Origin: JBBQWR01 sp038210495
GTDB lineage: Bacteria > Planctomycetota > Planctomycetia > Pirellulales > DATAWG01
Length of the DNA stretch: 64,000 nucleotides
NCBI GenBank assembly: GCA_038210495.1
Contig: JBBQWR010000017.1
Location: forward strand, 1 to 64,000
Direction: 5' to 3'
The translations under genes and the position numbers were made by a program. The notes below the pieces were generated by a model. That model did not search any database, had not been told where the DNA came from, and worked only from the letters and a program-made list of their open reading frames with translations. Below, piece after piece: positions 1-8,418 of the stretch. The stretch's first letter is position 1, and every line of letters begins with the position of its first letter.

Positions 1-126
1 GGCCTGGGTGGATTCCTGCTTCGCAAAGGCGACGGCGAACCCGGCTGGATCACGATCTGGCGGGGCATGGATAAACTCCTCCTTGGCGTCCGTGGTCATC
101 GAGCCATGAAAAAAAGATGTGGGTAA
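1..126 (+). pseudogene. IS4-type transposase C-terminal fragment (5' end outside window)
   Basis: Frame 1 is open from the window edge to a TAA at 124-126 and encodes 41 residues beginning GLGGFLLRKGDGEPG and continuing WITIWRGMDKLL. The run LGGFLxRKxDGEPG followed by TxWRG resembles the extreme C-terminus of IS4-family DDE transposases, downstream of the catalytic E region. Only this tail is visible, so it cannot be said whether the element is intact to the left. No terminal inverted repeat was identified before the group II intron remnant that begins about 25 bp later. Confidence 0.5.
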
Positions 127-151
127 TTACAAGGGCTGGACAGAAGGGAAG

Positions 152-478
152 GTGCAGCAGATTGTTGAACCGCGTCTTCTCGTCACGTTGTGCCGCCTCT
201 CGCACGCCCAGCAGTCCGCGCGACCTGGGTTTCCGGCGCTGTGTCCGGTCCAGTAGCGACGGCTCGGCGTTCTCCTTGGTCAGTCCCCTTCCCTCCACCG
301 GCTCCGCCGGCAGCGGCACGCTGTCGTTGTTCGCCGGTTTCTTTGGTACTATGGAACTGTCTGACTCCCCCGAAACGTGCATGTCGGACTTGTGGCGTTT
401 CGCCTTCTCCGACCGATCCGCCTCCCGCGAATCGGATGCTTCCGGGGTCTCCCGGCTTCCGCGAGGAACTTCGTCCGG
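152..478 (-). mobile_element. Group II intron remnant with truncated reverse transcriptase N-terminus
   Basis: On the minus strand an ATG at 382 opens a reading frame (MHVSGESDSS...) that carries the conserved N-terminus of bacterial group II intron reverse transcriptases: PLPAEPVEGRGLTKENAEP, DRTQRRKPRSRGLLGVREAA and RDEKTRFNNLLH. The match stops at FNNLLH (about 152). The RT0-RT7, maturase and endonuclease domains are absent and the frame runs on into unrelated residues. DNA upstream of the ATG (383 to about 478) looks like the intron segment that normally precedes the intron ORF. The element is dead: no catalytic YADD region and no domain V are visible. Both ends are estimates. Confidence 0.72.
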
Positions 479-482
479 CAGC

Positions 483-725
483 ATTTTGGCCGGCCAAACG
501 ATTGCTTTCCTCGTGGGCAGCAACAATGGCTACCTCAATAATACGACCGGGCTCACGGCGTCTATAACTTTCAATCCTGTCCCCGAACCTTCAGGGATCT
601 TTTTGACCCTCATCGGTGTCGCGGTTCTAGCTGCATGTTGCGCTCGTCGGCCCGAGAGCGTAAATCGATCGGAAGCCAGCGCGACCGCAGGGCAACGACC
701 GCTCGCGGTCGCCGCCACGCCATGA
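483..725 (+). pseudogene. Orphan PEP-CTERM C-terminal fragment
   Basis: The plus-strand frame ending at TGA 723-725 contains VPEPSG, a hydrophobic helix (IFLTLIGVAVLAACC) and an Arg-rich tail (ARRPE), which is the tripartite PEP-CTERM sorting signal. The preceding residues (AGQTIAFLVGSNNGYLNNTT) resemble the last beta strands of planctomycete PEP-CTERM proteins. The N-terminal signal peptide and body are missing: the frame upstream of about 483 is the antisense of the group II intron remnant. This is therefore the 3' end of a gene broken by the mobile-element junction. An unusual tail of about 30 residues follows the basic cluster. Confidence 0.55.
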
Positions 726-798
726 TCCAACTCATCCTGCATCGACTTTGCCGACCACCCGCCCAACAGAATCGCTGATAGCGTTTAACAGATACCCT

Positions 799-2295
799 TT
801 AAGAGAGGATTTGGCTTATCACCTTGCCGTGCACGTCGGTCAGGCGGCGATTGGCGCCGTTGAAGCGGGCTGTCAGGCGGGTGTGGTCGATTCCCATGAG
901 ATGCAAAATGGTGGCGTGGAGGTCGTAGCACCACGTGGGCTCGAGCGATTTCCAGCCCCACTCGTCGCTTTGCCCGTGGGCGATGCCGGGCTTGACGCCG
1001 GCGCCGGCGAGCCAGGAGACGAACGTGCCGGCGTTGTGATCCCGGCCGGCGGTTCCTTGGCTGAACGGCATCCGGCCGAACTCGGTCGTCCACACGACGA
1101 GCGTGTCTTCGAACATGCCCCGCGCCCTCAGGTCCTTCACCAGCGCGGCGGCGGGACGGTCGGTGGCCAGCGCCATCGGCGGCAGTTCGGCGGCGATATT
1201 GCCGTGATTATCCCAATTGCCGGTTGGGCCTGCGGCGCCGCTCCAGACCTGCACGAACCGCACGCCCCGCTCCAGCAGTCGGCGAGCGGTCAGACAGTTG
1301 CGGCCAAACGCGGCGGTGGGCGCCTCGTCCAGCCCGTAGAGCTCGTGCATGGCGGACGTCTCGCGCGTAATGTCAAGGGCCTCGGGAGCGCTGAGCTGCA
1401 TCTTCGCCGCCAATTCGTAGGACGCGATTCGTGCCTCGAGCCGCGAGTCGCCCGGCCACTGCTGCTCGAACTGGCGATTCTGAGCCGCGAGCAAGGCTTG
1501 GCCGTCGCGCTCGCTTTCGGGCGTAATGAACGCAGCATTCTTGGGCGGAAACAAGTCGGCGATCGGATTGGCCAAGTGCGGACGGATGATCGTGCCTTGG
1601 TGCTTCACCGGCAGAAATCCTGCGGAAAAATTCCCCTGGTTGTTGTACGGCAAACCTTTGGGGTCGGGCAGGACGACAAACGCCGGCAGATCGTCGGCCA
1701 GATTGCCCAGGCCATAGTGAATCCAGGCGCCCATGCAGGGAAAGCCGGGCAGCACAAAGCCCGTGTTCTGCATGTAACTAGCCGGGCCATGCACGTTGGT
1801 CTTCGACGTCATCGACATCAAAAACGCAAGATCGTCGACGCATTGCGACAGGTGCGGAAAGACACTGCTGACCCAGCGGCCGCTCTGGCCGTGCTGCTTG
1901 AACTCCAGTGGGCTCTTGAGAACTTTGAAGCCGGGCGATCCCGTGACGCTTTCGACCTTCGCCCCTCCGCCCGGATCGAACGTCTGGCCATGTAGCTGAG
2001 CCAAACGCGGCTTATAGTCGAACGTGTCCATCGGGCTCGCGCCGCCGTTCATGAACAACTGCACCACGCGTTTGACTTTGGCCCGATGGTGCAAGCCGCC
2101 ATTCAGATCGGCCGCCGGCTGGACGTCGTCGGCCAGCAGCGCGTCTTGGCCGAGCAAGTGCGCCAGGGCGAGCGTGCCGAAGCCGCCGCCCCAGCGGGCG
2201 AGCATGTCGCGCCGCGAAATCGAATTCGACGACGATGATGGCGCTGGTAATGGCGATGGCGATGGCGATCGAGAACGAGTCATAAAGCATCTCAT
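799..2295 (-). CDS. DUF1501 domain secreted protein (sulfatase-like fold), Tat substrate
   Basis: A 498-aa protein of the planctomycete DUF1501 family, which has an alkaline-phosphatase/sulfatase-like fold and is usually encoded beside a PSD1 cytochrome protein. The N-terminus carries a Tat-type signal, SRRDMLARWGGGFG, preceded by a Ser/Pro stretch written by a TCGCCA hexamer repeat. Family motifs seen are FMNGGASPMDTFDYKP, YGLD, FVQVWSG, WDNHGN, VVWTTEFGRMPF and GRDHNAGTF. ATGs lie at 2295 and 2283; the one at 2295 directly abuts the stop of the upstream PSD1 gene (2296-2298), so the two are probably co-translated. The role is probably export-linked processing or binding of polysaccharide breakdown products; the substrate is unknown. 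Confidence 0.9.
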   Translation of the reverse strand: MRCFMTRSRSPSPSPLPAPSSSSNSISRRDMLARWGGGFGTLALAHLLGQDALLADDVQPAADLNGGLHHRAKVKRVVQLFMNGGASPMDTFDYKPRLAQLHGQTFDPGGGAKVESVTGSPGFKVLKSPLEFKQHGQSGRWVSSVFPHLSQCVDDLAFLMSMTSKTNVHGPASYMQNTGFVLPGFPCMGAWIHYGLGNLADDLPAFVVLPDPKGLPYNNQGNFSAGFLPVKHQGTIIRPHLANPIADLFPPKNAAFITPESERDGQALLAAQNRQFEQQWPGDSRLEARIASYELAAKMQLSAPEALDITRETSAMHELYGLDEAPTAAFGRNCLTARRLLERGVRFVQVWSGAAGPTGNWDNHGNIAAELPPMALATDRPAAALVKDLRARGMFEDTLVVWTTEFGRMPFSQGTAGRDHNAGTFVSWLAGAGVKPGIAHGQSDEWGWKSLEPTWCYDLHATILHLMGIDHTRLTARFNGANRRLTDVHGKVISQILS

Positions 2296-5200
2296 TCAAG
2301 GGATGAACAGAAATTCATTCGTGTTAAACATCAACCGGCAGGCCGCGGGCAAACCATGCTTGTTCGCATACGCGAGCCACCGCCCACGCTCATCGGCGGT
2401 CGGATCCCGCGCCAGGGCGAACTCGAACAATCGGTCGATCTGCTGGGCCGGCTCGACAGTGAGTTGCTTCAGTCGAGCGGCCGCATGCTCGCTTTGTCGC
2501 ACGATGAACCGATCGTTCAGCATTGCCAAAGCCTGCAGCGCGCCGACCGAGCTACTGCGAACCGGCGTCATTTGCGATGCGTCCGGGCAGTCCATCGCCT
2601 CCATGAACGGATCGGGTAGCGTGCGAAACAAAAATCGGTATACGCTGCGGCGAAAATTGCCCGGCGCGTCGACGTCGAACCCGGCGTAATCGACGTTCGG
2701 CGTCACATGAATGCCGGGCGTTTCGATGAACTGCTTGACCGACGGCCCGCCCATCGTCAGATCGAGCTTGCCGCTGATTTGCAGCACGGCGTCGTGAATG
2801 CTTTCGGCGTCGAGCCGCGTGCGATTCATGCGCCAGAGCAACTCGTTGTCGCCATCGAGCTTGGCGGCGACGACATCGGTCTGCGACGATTGCCGGTAGG
2901 TGGCGCTGGTGACGATCAGCCGGTGCAGGCGTTTGAGCGACCCGCCGCTATCGCGAAAATCGACCGCCAGCCAATCGAGTAGTTCGGGGTGCGATGGTTT
3001 GCCGCCCATGCGACCAAGATCGTTCGGCGTGTTGACGATTCCGCGACCGAAATGCAAATGCCAGACGCGATTGACGATCGAGCGCCAGACGAGCACATTC
3101 TTGGAATCGACCAACCATTTCGCCAGCGCCGCTCGGCGGCTGCTTTCGGAGGGCGGACTGGCGTCGGCGAACCGCGCCGGCAATCCCAAGCCTTCGAGAC
3201 ACGAAAGGGCCCCCGGGCGAGCCAAATCCAAGGGCTGGTTGATGTCTCCGCGGCGCAACACGTGCACCGCCCGCGGCTCGCGCGACGGCTTGAAATTGCC
3301 GTCCGGTTTGAACTCATGCGTCGCGGCGTACACCATCCGCGGCGGCGGCAGCGCGGCCCCTTGAGGGTCGAGATTCCAAGTCAACAAATGTTTGACCAGT
3401 TCCAACCGGTCCGCTTCAGAGCGACTGCCCGACGGAGTTTTCAAAATCTGAGCAATCACGGGCGGCAGCGGCTTGGCCTCCGCGGGCTTCGATGCCGAAG
3501 TGAGCGAGATTCGGGCTCGACCGATCAAATGCCGCTCGCCGTGCAGTTGATCGAGTTCGACAATGATGCGCGTGGCCGGCGTGCATTGCAGCGGCTCGCG
3601 CAGCACGAACGTCACGGAGTGGCTCTTGCCGACCTGCGGATAGATGCCCCACGCCGTGTCCGGGTTGCCATCAATGGCGGCGCTCGCCACCCAGCCGGCC
3701 TGATCGAAATCGGCGAAGGCCGAGGCGATCGCCACGGGCGCTGGCTTGCCGTCGCCGGACGCCACCGACAGTTTGAATTCCGAAAGATGCAGATTGCCGT
3801 TGTCTTGTCGGCCCGGTCCGCCGTGCGGCAAGCTGGGGTCGCTGAGCACCTCGACTTGAACCGCCGTGATCCGCGGCAAATCGGTCTCGACGGCGATCGT
3901 GTAGGTGTCCTTTTCCGGCTTCGGACCGTCGTACAGCAGCGAACCGTCGGACTGCAAAGTCGCGGTCGAACCGTTGGCGGAGGTGAACGTTTTGGGCGTG
4001 GCGACTTTCCAATTGTCTTGGCTGCGGGCGAAGGCTGATTCAAGGGCCGCTGCTTCCGCTTGAATTGCCTGATCGCTGGCGACGCGATGGGCGTCCAGAG
4101 CGGCGACATCCTGCCGGCGCTTTTCGAGCGCAACTCGGCGCGAGTGGGTTGCCGGATCGAGATCGAATGGTCGTTCGGCCCGATCGACGCCGGCAAATAC
4201 CGCTTGCAGAGCGTAATAATCGGCCTGCGAAAACGGATCGAATTTATGGTTGTGGCAGCGAGCACAGTGGATTGTGGCGCCGGCGAACGTCGACATGACA
4301 TTGGCGATCATGTCGTCGCGATCGAGGATTTGCGAAATTTTCTTGTCGACCGTGTCGTCGACGATCCCCATCTGCGAGCTTTCGTCCCAGGGACCCGCGG
4401 CGAGGAAGCCCAGCGCGACGGTCGCCTGCGGATCGTCGGGGAACAGCGAGTCGCCAGCGACCTGCTCGGCGACGAAGCGAGCATACGGCTTGTCGTCGTT
4501 GAACGACCGGATGAGATAATCGCGATACGGCCAGGCATTGGGACGCGGACGATCCTCGTCGTTGCCGTGCGTTTCGGCGAAGTGAATCGTGTCCATCCAG
4601 TGCCGGGCCCAACGCTCGCCGTACCGAGGGCTGGCGAGCAACCGATCGACGACCCGCTCGTACGCGCCTGGCGCGGTGTCGGACATATATGCCGCCAGTT
4701 CGTCCGGCGTGGGAGGTAATCCGATCAGATCGAACGTCACGCGCCGCAGCAGCGTCCGGCGATCCGCCTCGGGCGACGGCTTAAGCCGACGCTCGGCTAA
4801 ACTGGCGCCGATGAAAGCGTCGATGGGATTGACGGCCGGATGCGTGGCGTCTGGGCTCGCGCCTGACTTATCGCCGCCGGGCATAGCTCGTTTCACGAGC
4901 GGTTTGAGCGACCAAAAATCGAGCGCCGCGGCGGCCAGCGCGTCGTCCCTCGGCCATGGCGCTCCTTGGTCGATCCAAGTTCGGAACAATGCGATCTGCT
5001 CTGGCGTTAGCGGTTTGCCGTCCTTCGGCATCCGCTCGTCTTTATCGCTGCTGGTCAGACGCTTGTAGAGGAGGCTGTCCGCGCTCTTGCCCGGGATTAC
5101 GATGGGGCCGTCTCCGTCGGCGCGAAATGCGCTGGCTCGCCGGTCGAGCCGCAATTCTCCTTCTTGCGCCTCTTCGCCGTGGCAAGAGAAGCACCGGGCC

Positions 5201-5367
5201 ATGAAAATCGGCCGAATGTCGTGCTCGAAGCCGATCGGCGTCGCCGCGCTGTCTGGCGCGGCTCCGGAGGCCGCCGAGACAAGAACGCCGAGAACTATTG
5301 GCAACGCGACGACTGCGCGCAATGCGCGATACAACCAGACGTCATATAACTTGTCTCGTTGTTGCAT
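2296..5367 (-). CDS. PSD1 / planctomycete cytochrome c protein (DUF1549-DUF1553)
   Basis: About 1023 residues. The ATG at 5367 is preferred because it is followed by a signal-type helix (WLYRALRAVVALPIVLGVLV); the open frame extends further upstream but that part looks non-coding. Order of domains: planctomycete cytochrome c domain with one haem site CFSCH (residues 59-63), DUF1549 (DAFIGASLAERRLKPSPEAD onward, with RYGERWARHWMD), a central carbohydrate-binding-like beta domain, then DUF1553/PSD1 (WRSIVNRVWHLHFGRGIV, RLHRLIVTSATYRQSS). It ends FNTNEFLFIP, the usual family tail, immediately before the DUF1501 start. Such pairs are numerous in planctomycetes and are linked to complex polysaccharide use. 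Periplasmic location is inferred. Confidence 0.93.
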   Translation of the reverse strand: MQQRDKLYDVWLYRALRAVVALPIVLGVLVSAASGAAPDSAATPIGFEHDIRPIFMARCFSCHGEEAQEGELRLDRRASAFRADGDGPIVIPGKSADSLLYKRLTSSDKDERMPKDGKPLTPEQIALFRTWIDQGAPWPRDDALAAAALDFWSLKPLVKRAMPGGDKSGASPDATHPAVNPIDAFIGASLAERRLKPSPEADRRTLLRRVTFDLIGLPPTPDELAAYMSDTAPGAYERVVDRLLASPRYGERWARHWMDTIHFAETHGNDEDRPRPNAWPYRDYLIRSFNDDKPYARFVAEQVAGDSLFPDDPQATVALGFLAAGPWDESSQMGIVDDTVDKKISQILDRDDMIANVMSTFAGATIHCARCHNHKFDPFSQADYYALQAVFAGVDRAERPFDLDPATHSRRVALEKRRQDVAALDAHRVASDQAIQAEAAALESAFARSQDNWKVATPKTFTSANGSTATLQSDGSLLYDGPKPEKDTYTIAVETDLPRITAVQVEVLSDPSLPHGGPGRQDNGNLHLSEFKLSVASGDGKPAPVAIASAFADFDQAGWVASAAIDGNPDTAWGIYPQVGKSHSVTFVLREPLQCTPATRIIVELDQLHGERHLIGRARISLTSASKPAEAKPLPPVIAQILKTPSGSRSEADRLELVKHLLTWNLDPQGAALPPPRMVYAATHEFKPDGNFKPSREPRAVHVLRRGDINQPLDLARPGALSCLEGLGLPARFADASPPSESSRRAALAKWLVDSKNVLVWRSIVNRVWHLHFGRGIVNTPNDLGRMGGKPSHPELLDWLAVDFRDSGGSLKRLHRLIVTSATYRQSSQTDVVAAKLDGDNELLWRMNRTRLDAESIHDAVLQISGKLDLTMGGPSVKQFIETPGIHVTPNVDYAGFDVDAPGNFRRSVYRFLFRTLPDPFMEAMDCPDASQMTPVRSSSVGALQALAMLNDRFIVRQSEHAAARLKQLTVEPAQQIDRLFEFALARDPTADERGRWLAYANKHGLPAACRLMFNTNEFLFIP

Positions 5368-5578
5368 TACGACCACTTTCCGATTGCCATCGCGGATGAC
5401 GAATGTGTGCCACCTGGTTCCCCCAGTGCAAGACACATGGCAAAACCCGGCAAAGCCCGTGGCGCTCATCAAAAAAATCCACGGCGCACGATTCAGATTG
5501 CTTGACAATTCGCCGCTGGGCAAGGGGGCTAACAAAGAAGGCGAACCAATTTATGGGACGGCTCGCCGCCGCCGGCGA

Positions 5579-6139
5579 TCATCGATCGTCGCCGAACTGG
5601 CGTAGTTCATCCATGCGAGTGAGCCGCCCGTCCAGCCACCGCCGAACTCGTGTGCGGATCGGAAATGTCGCCGCCATCAAGAGCACGGCGCTAGCCGCGA
5701 TCGCCAACGCCAGCGTTTGTCGCTCGATCATATAAGCCACGATGGATGCAAACGCGGAGCCCTCGAGCAGCGCACAGGCGACAATCACTTTTGTCTGATA
5801 CGTCGCCAGCAATTTCGCCGTGTCGGTCGCGAAATAACCTGCCGGAGTCGCCGGATTCGCGACAATATTCCACTGGCCCCGAGCGATCTTGCCGACTTGA
5901 ATCTCCGCCATCCTGCCTGGCAGCACGGCCCAAACCAGTAAGATGACCGCAAACAACCCGGCGGCGCCATACGACAGCATGGGCACGGCATTCGCGGCCC
6001 GCGGCGGCTGATTGGCCAGCGGGCCAAACATCACGACGCCTGCAAAAAAAAGCACGCCGAGCATCAGCGCCGCGGCAACAATCTGAGTCACTCGCAGCCG
6101 CTCATCCAACAACCGCTCGATCGTCGCCGAATCGTCCAT
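5579..6139 (-). CDS. Four-helix integral membrane protein, unknown function
   Basis: 186 aa from ATG 6139. Four hydrophobic stretches can be read: IVAAALMLGVLFFAGVVMF, AAGLFAVILLVWAVLP, VIVACALLEGSAFASIVAYM and LALAIAASAVLLMAATFP. A short charged cytoplasmic tail rich in Arg follows (RTRVRRWLDGRLTRMDE). The N-terminus (MDDSATIERLLDERLRVTQ) is a soluble acidic/basic helix. No enzyme motif is visible. I recognise it only as a small multi-pass protein of a type common in planctomycetes; it stands alone with a 210-bp gap to the PSD1 gene. Confidence 0.72.
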   Translation of the reverse strand: MDDSATIERLLDERLRVTQIVAAALMLGVLFFAGVVMFGPLANQPPRAANAVPMLSYGAAGLFAVILLVWAVLPGRMAEIQVGKIARGQWNIVANPATPAGYFATDTAKLLATYQTKVIVACALLEGSAFASIVAYMIERQTLALAIAASAVLLMAATFPIRTRVRRWLDGRLTRMDELRQFGDDR

Positions 6140-6187
6140 CTCGGTTTTATTCCTAAGAAGCTCTCACAATACCGCGTGGGAGAAGGC

Positions 6188-6204
6188 GACAGTCCCCGGC
6201 GGTT
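6188..6204 (+). repeat. Short dispersed repeat, copy 1 (partner at 47397-47413)
   Basis: The 17 bases gacagtccccggcggtt recur exactly in inverted orientation at 47397-47413, where the adjoining sequence extends into a small palindrome (ggggactgtcccc). The two copies are 41 kb apart and both lie between genes. Confidence 0.5.
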
Positions 6205-6390
6205 CTAAAAGCCTCAACCTGCATTAGATAGTGGATCGGTCCGATTGATAAAATTCGTGGAGTCGGCGCCGGACAACAGAGCGGCGAGTCGCGAGCCGGC
6301 GCCATTGTAGCACCCGCTGCAGGTGCGAGAGCCCCCATGATCGGCAAACGTCAGAAGGTCAGCAAATCGCCAGTCGGTCAACATGTTTTC

Positions 6391-6466
6391 GGCCATGTCC
6401 CACCACCGCCGCGCCAATCGCCGCAATTACGGCGAGAACAAAACTAGATGGTTCAGGGACACTTGA
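6391..6466 (-). pseudogene. Orphan PEP-CTERM anchor fragment
   Basis: On the minus strand a short frame reads SSVPEPSSFVLAVIAAIGAA followed by VVGHGRK, which fits the PEP-CTERM motif, transmembrane helix and short basic tail. The upstream frame has no signal peptide and no recognisable body: it runs into sequence resembling a group II intron. No coding continuity with a neighbour is visible, so this is a gene remnant. It is the second such remnant next to intron debris in the first 7 kb. Confidence 0.5.
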
Positions 6467-6504
6467 TAGAGCAGTCCAACCAACGCCAGGAGTCAAAACC
6501 CCTG

Positions 6505-6795
6505 GTCGTGAATCCACGACGCGACCCGGACCTCCCGAGGTAAGTTTATTTGCCTTCGCCGCACACCTGCCGAATTTACAGCCCCGGTCGTTGATGGATC
6601 TGGACTTCGCCATCTTGTGCTGGCTCGTCCGGCCGGGATTGCCTCAGATTCGGTTTCTGTAAGTGAGGTCGCGGTTTTGCTCCACGCTTCCTTCAAACGA
6701 CGCCTTGCGACGCCGCCCTTGCGTTTCGCTAATCCTTCGCCTCCATCAGGCTGGATAAGGGACTTCCACCCTCAAGCCGATAAACATGCTCGGCA
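6505..6795 (-). mobile_element. Probable group II intron 5' (ribozyme domain I) fragment
   Basis: Read on the minus strand from about 6795, the sequence contains strings typical of bacterial group II introns: gggtggaagtccc, ggcgaaggattagcgaaacg, gtttgaaggaagc, acttacagaaaccgaatctg and ttacctcgggaggtc. No intron ORF follows: the sequence instead passes into the PEP-CTERM remnant at 6466. The assignment rests on remembered sequence flavour of intron domain I, not an alignment, and the ends are approximate. With the ORF-proximal remnant at 152-478 it could represent two pieces of one element type. Confidence 0.45.
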
Positions 6796-6800
6796 TACAC

Positions 6801-6834
6801 AAAAAACCCATCCCGATTTGCATCGGGATGGGTT
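6801..6834 (-). terminator. Rho-independent terminator of the Tyr/Pro-rich secreted protein gene
   Basis: A perfect 11-bp stem (cccatcccgat / atcgggatggg) with a four-base loop ttgc at 6818-6821. On the minus strand it is followed by six U residues (the a-run at 6801-6806). It sits about 50 bp downstream of the stop codon of the minus-strand gene at 6885-8075. Confidence 0.85.
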
Positions 6835-6884
6835 GGCGTGGGTCGCCGAACCGGTGGTTCGGCCAAAGCAAATTTGGGGCGAGC

Positions 6885-8075
6885 TTATTTGGCGGCCCGC
6901 CAGCCGTCGTCGTCGACGATCGGCTGAGTCGATCGCTTGGCAGCGGTCGTCTCGATCGCCGCGGCGCCAGTGGCGTGCGACCAGTTCACGGGCGTGTACG
7001 ATCCGGATCGCATGATCGGCATGGCGGCCGTGCGGCCGCTGGGCTCTAGCAATCGCGGCATACCCGAGGAATTCGATTTCAGCGGATCGCCGGTATCGGG
7101 AATCGGTTTGGGCGGCACCGTCGGAACTCCGCCGTCGATCGGCTTTTGCGATTCAATCGTGTCGGCTGGCAGCGATGGTTTTTCGGTCGGAGCGATCTTG
7201 CTAAATGTGGCTTGCGGTGGCGCCACCATGGGGGCCGGGCCAGGCGTTGCAGTGGCCGGATAGGTGATTGTCGTCGGGCCGATAATCTGAGTGCTCGAAG
7301 TGCCGACTTCCGACGGATTGTAATAGGTCGTCGATGGGTTCGCCGAAGGCATCGTCATCGTCACCGGCATGGGCATGCTACTCGGCGAATAGCCGGCAAC
7401 GACGGGGTTGGCGGACGTGGTCGACATGGGCGAGGTCATCATTGAGGCAACCGGCGGATAGTAGCCATTTGGGGCCGGTGGGTAATAGGCTGTCGTCGGG
7501 GCAGCCGCAGAGCGTAGAGGCTGCGGCGGATAGTATGACGTCATTGGTGAATAGTAGCTCGTAGTCGGCGGCAGGCTCGGAGCAACCGCGCCGCCGGCGC
7601 TACAACCACAGCTGGGCGCCGGGCCGGCGACAGGCATTGGCGCGTAATACGCAGCTTGGCTCACGCCACATGCGCCGGTCGGGCAGCCGCAGGATGAACA
7701 CGGGCACGCCGGCGCCACCGGCATCAGCACATTGGTGATAACCGGGCGATAAGTCGTATAAGGCACGACGACCGGCCGCTGCACGTAATTTGTTACGGGC
7801 GCGAGCGAAGTCACGGGACAACCCGTGCAAGGATCGCTGGACGTGATCGGTCGGTAGCTGGTGACGGCCACCGGGCGGTACTCCGTGCGATAGGCGGTCT
7901 GCGGGACGTAATTGACTTGCGTGGCGACAGGCGGGGCCGCCGCATAGACCGGCGCCTCGGAGGCGGGCGCCATGGCGCGGGTCAACCAGCAGGCCTGCAA
8001 TTCGCCCACCGGCGCCAAACCGACGATCGCGCCCAGCATCGCGGTCAGAGTTAGTCGCATGTGTGATTGGATCAT
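6885..8075 (-). CDS. Secreted Tyr/Pro/Thr/Ser-rich low-complexity protein
   Basis: 396 aa. ATG 8075 is supported by gggag seven bases upstream. An N-terminal signal-type helix (LTLTAMLGAIVGLAPVGELQA) ends near a Cys at about residue 29. The mature part is dominated by Tyr-Pro-Pro and TTYY/TYRPV runs (YRTEYRPVAVTSYRPITSSD, VVPYTTYRPV) and Cys clusters (CPCSSCGCPTGACG, CGCSAG). The C-terminal third is Pro/Lys-rich and ends in DDDGWRAAK. Such proteins are frequent in planctomycetes and are usually annotated as hypothetical; an envelope structural role is plausible but unproven. It has its own terminator at 6801-6834. Confidence 0.8.
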   Translation of the reverse strand: MIQSHMRLTLTAMLGAIVGLAPVGELQACWLTRAMAPASEAPVYAAAPPVATQVNYVPQTAYRTEYRPVAVTSYRPITSSDPCTGCPVTSLAPVTNYVQRPVVVPYTTYRPVITNVLMPVAPACPCSSCGCPTGACGVSQAAYYAPMPVAGPAPSCGCSAGGAVAPSLPPTTSYYSPMTSYYPPQPLRSAAAPTTAYYPPAPNGYYPPVASMMTSPMSTTSANPVVAGYSPSSMPMPVTMTMPSANPSTTYYNPSEVGTSSTQIIGPTTITYPATATPGPAPMVAPPQATFSKIAPTEKPSLPADTIESQKPIDGGVPTVPPKPIPDTGDPLKSNSSGMPRLLEPSGRTAAMPIMRSGSYTPVNWSHATGAAAIETTAAKRSTQPIVDDDGWRAAK

Positions 8076-8418
8076 GGTTTCACTCCCGTTAAGAATTTAA
8101 GCGTCTCTTTGGTTAGAATGCCGCGAATTAATGTTGTCAACGAAATTCAGCGCGCGGCGAGTATTAGGAAGAAGATGTATCCTGTCCAGGTTGTGGCGGG
8201 TGGGCAAACTGTGCAGCGTGAGCGTTTTCGGTAGTGGCGCCAGCGACTCGTTTTTCGCGCCGCCGATGGTGTGCAATTGTAGATTGCAAAACTCATCCGG
8301 GCGGCCGCTTCTCGGAGGAGTATCCGCAAATCTTGAGCGTTTATCGTGTCGATTTGACAAGAATTAACGGCGCCCGGCCGCGCGGTCCCCCGCAGAACCG
8401 GCCCGATCGCGATCGACG
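8076..8418. other. Intergenic region, no gene recognised
   Basis: 343 bp between two minus-strand genes. It contains the ribosome-binding site of the gene ending at 8075 and AT-richer sequence near 8090-8190 that could hold its promoter, but no clear -35/-10 pair was identified. No ORF with protein-like composition and no RNA gene was seen. Confidence 0.5.

Noticed and set aside
117..479. Plus-strand open frame leading into the PEP-CTERM tail, which could be read as a full protein
   Set aside because: It is the antisense of the group II intron remnant and has Arg/Ser-rich, non-protein-like composition; only the part after about 483 is credible.
748..1995. Long plus-strand open frame (415 codons)
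   Set aside because: It is antisense to the well-supported DUF1501 gene and has the His/Arg/Gly-rich composition of a shadow frame.
2989..4038. Plus-strand open frame of 349 codons
   Set aside because: Antisense to the PSD1 gene, with no recognisable motif.
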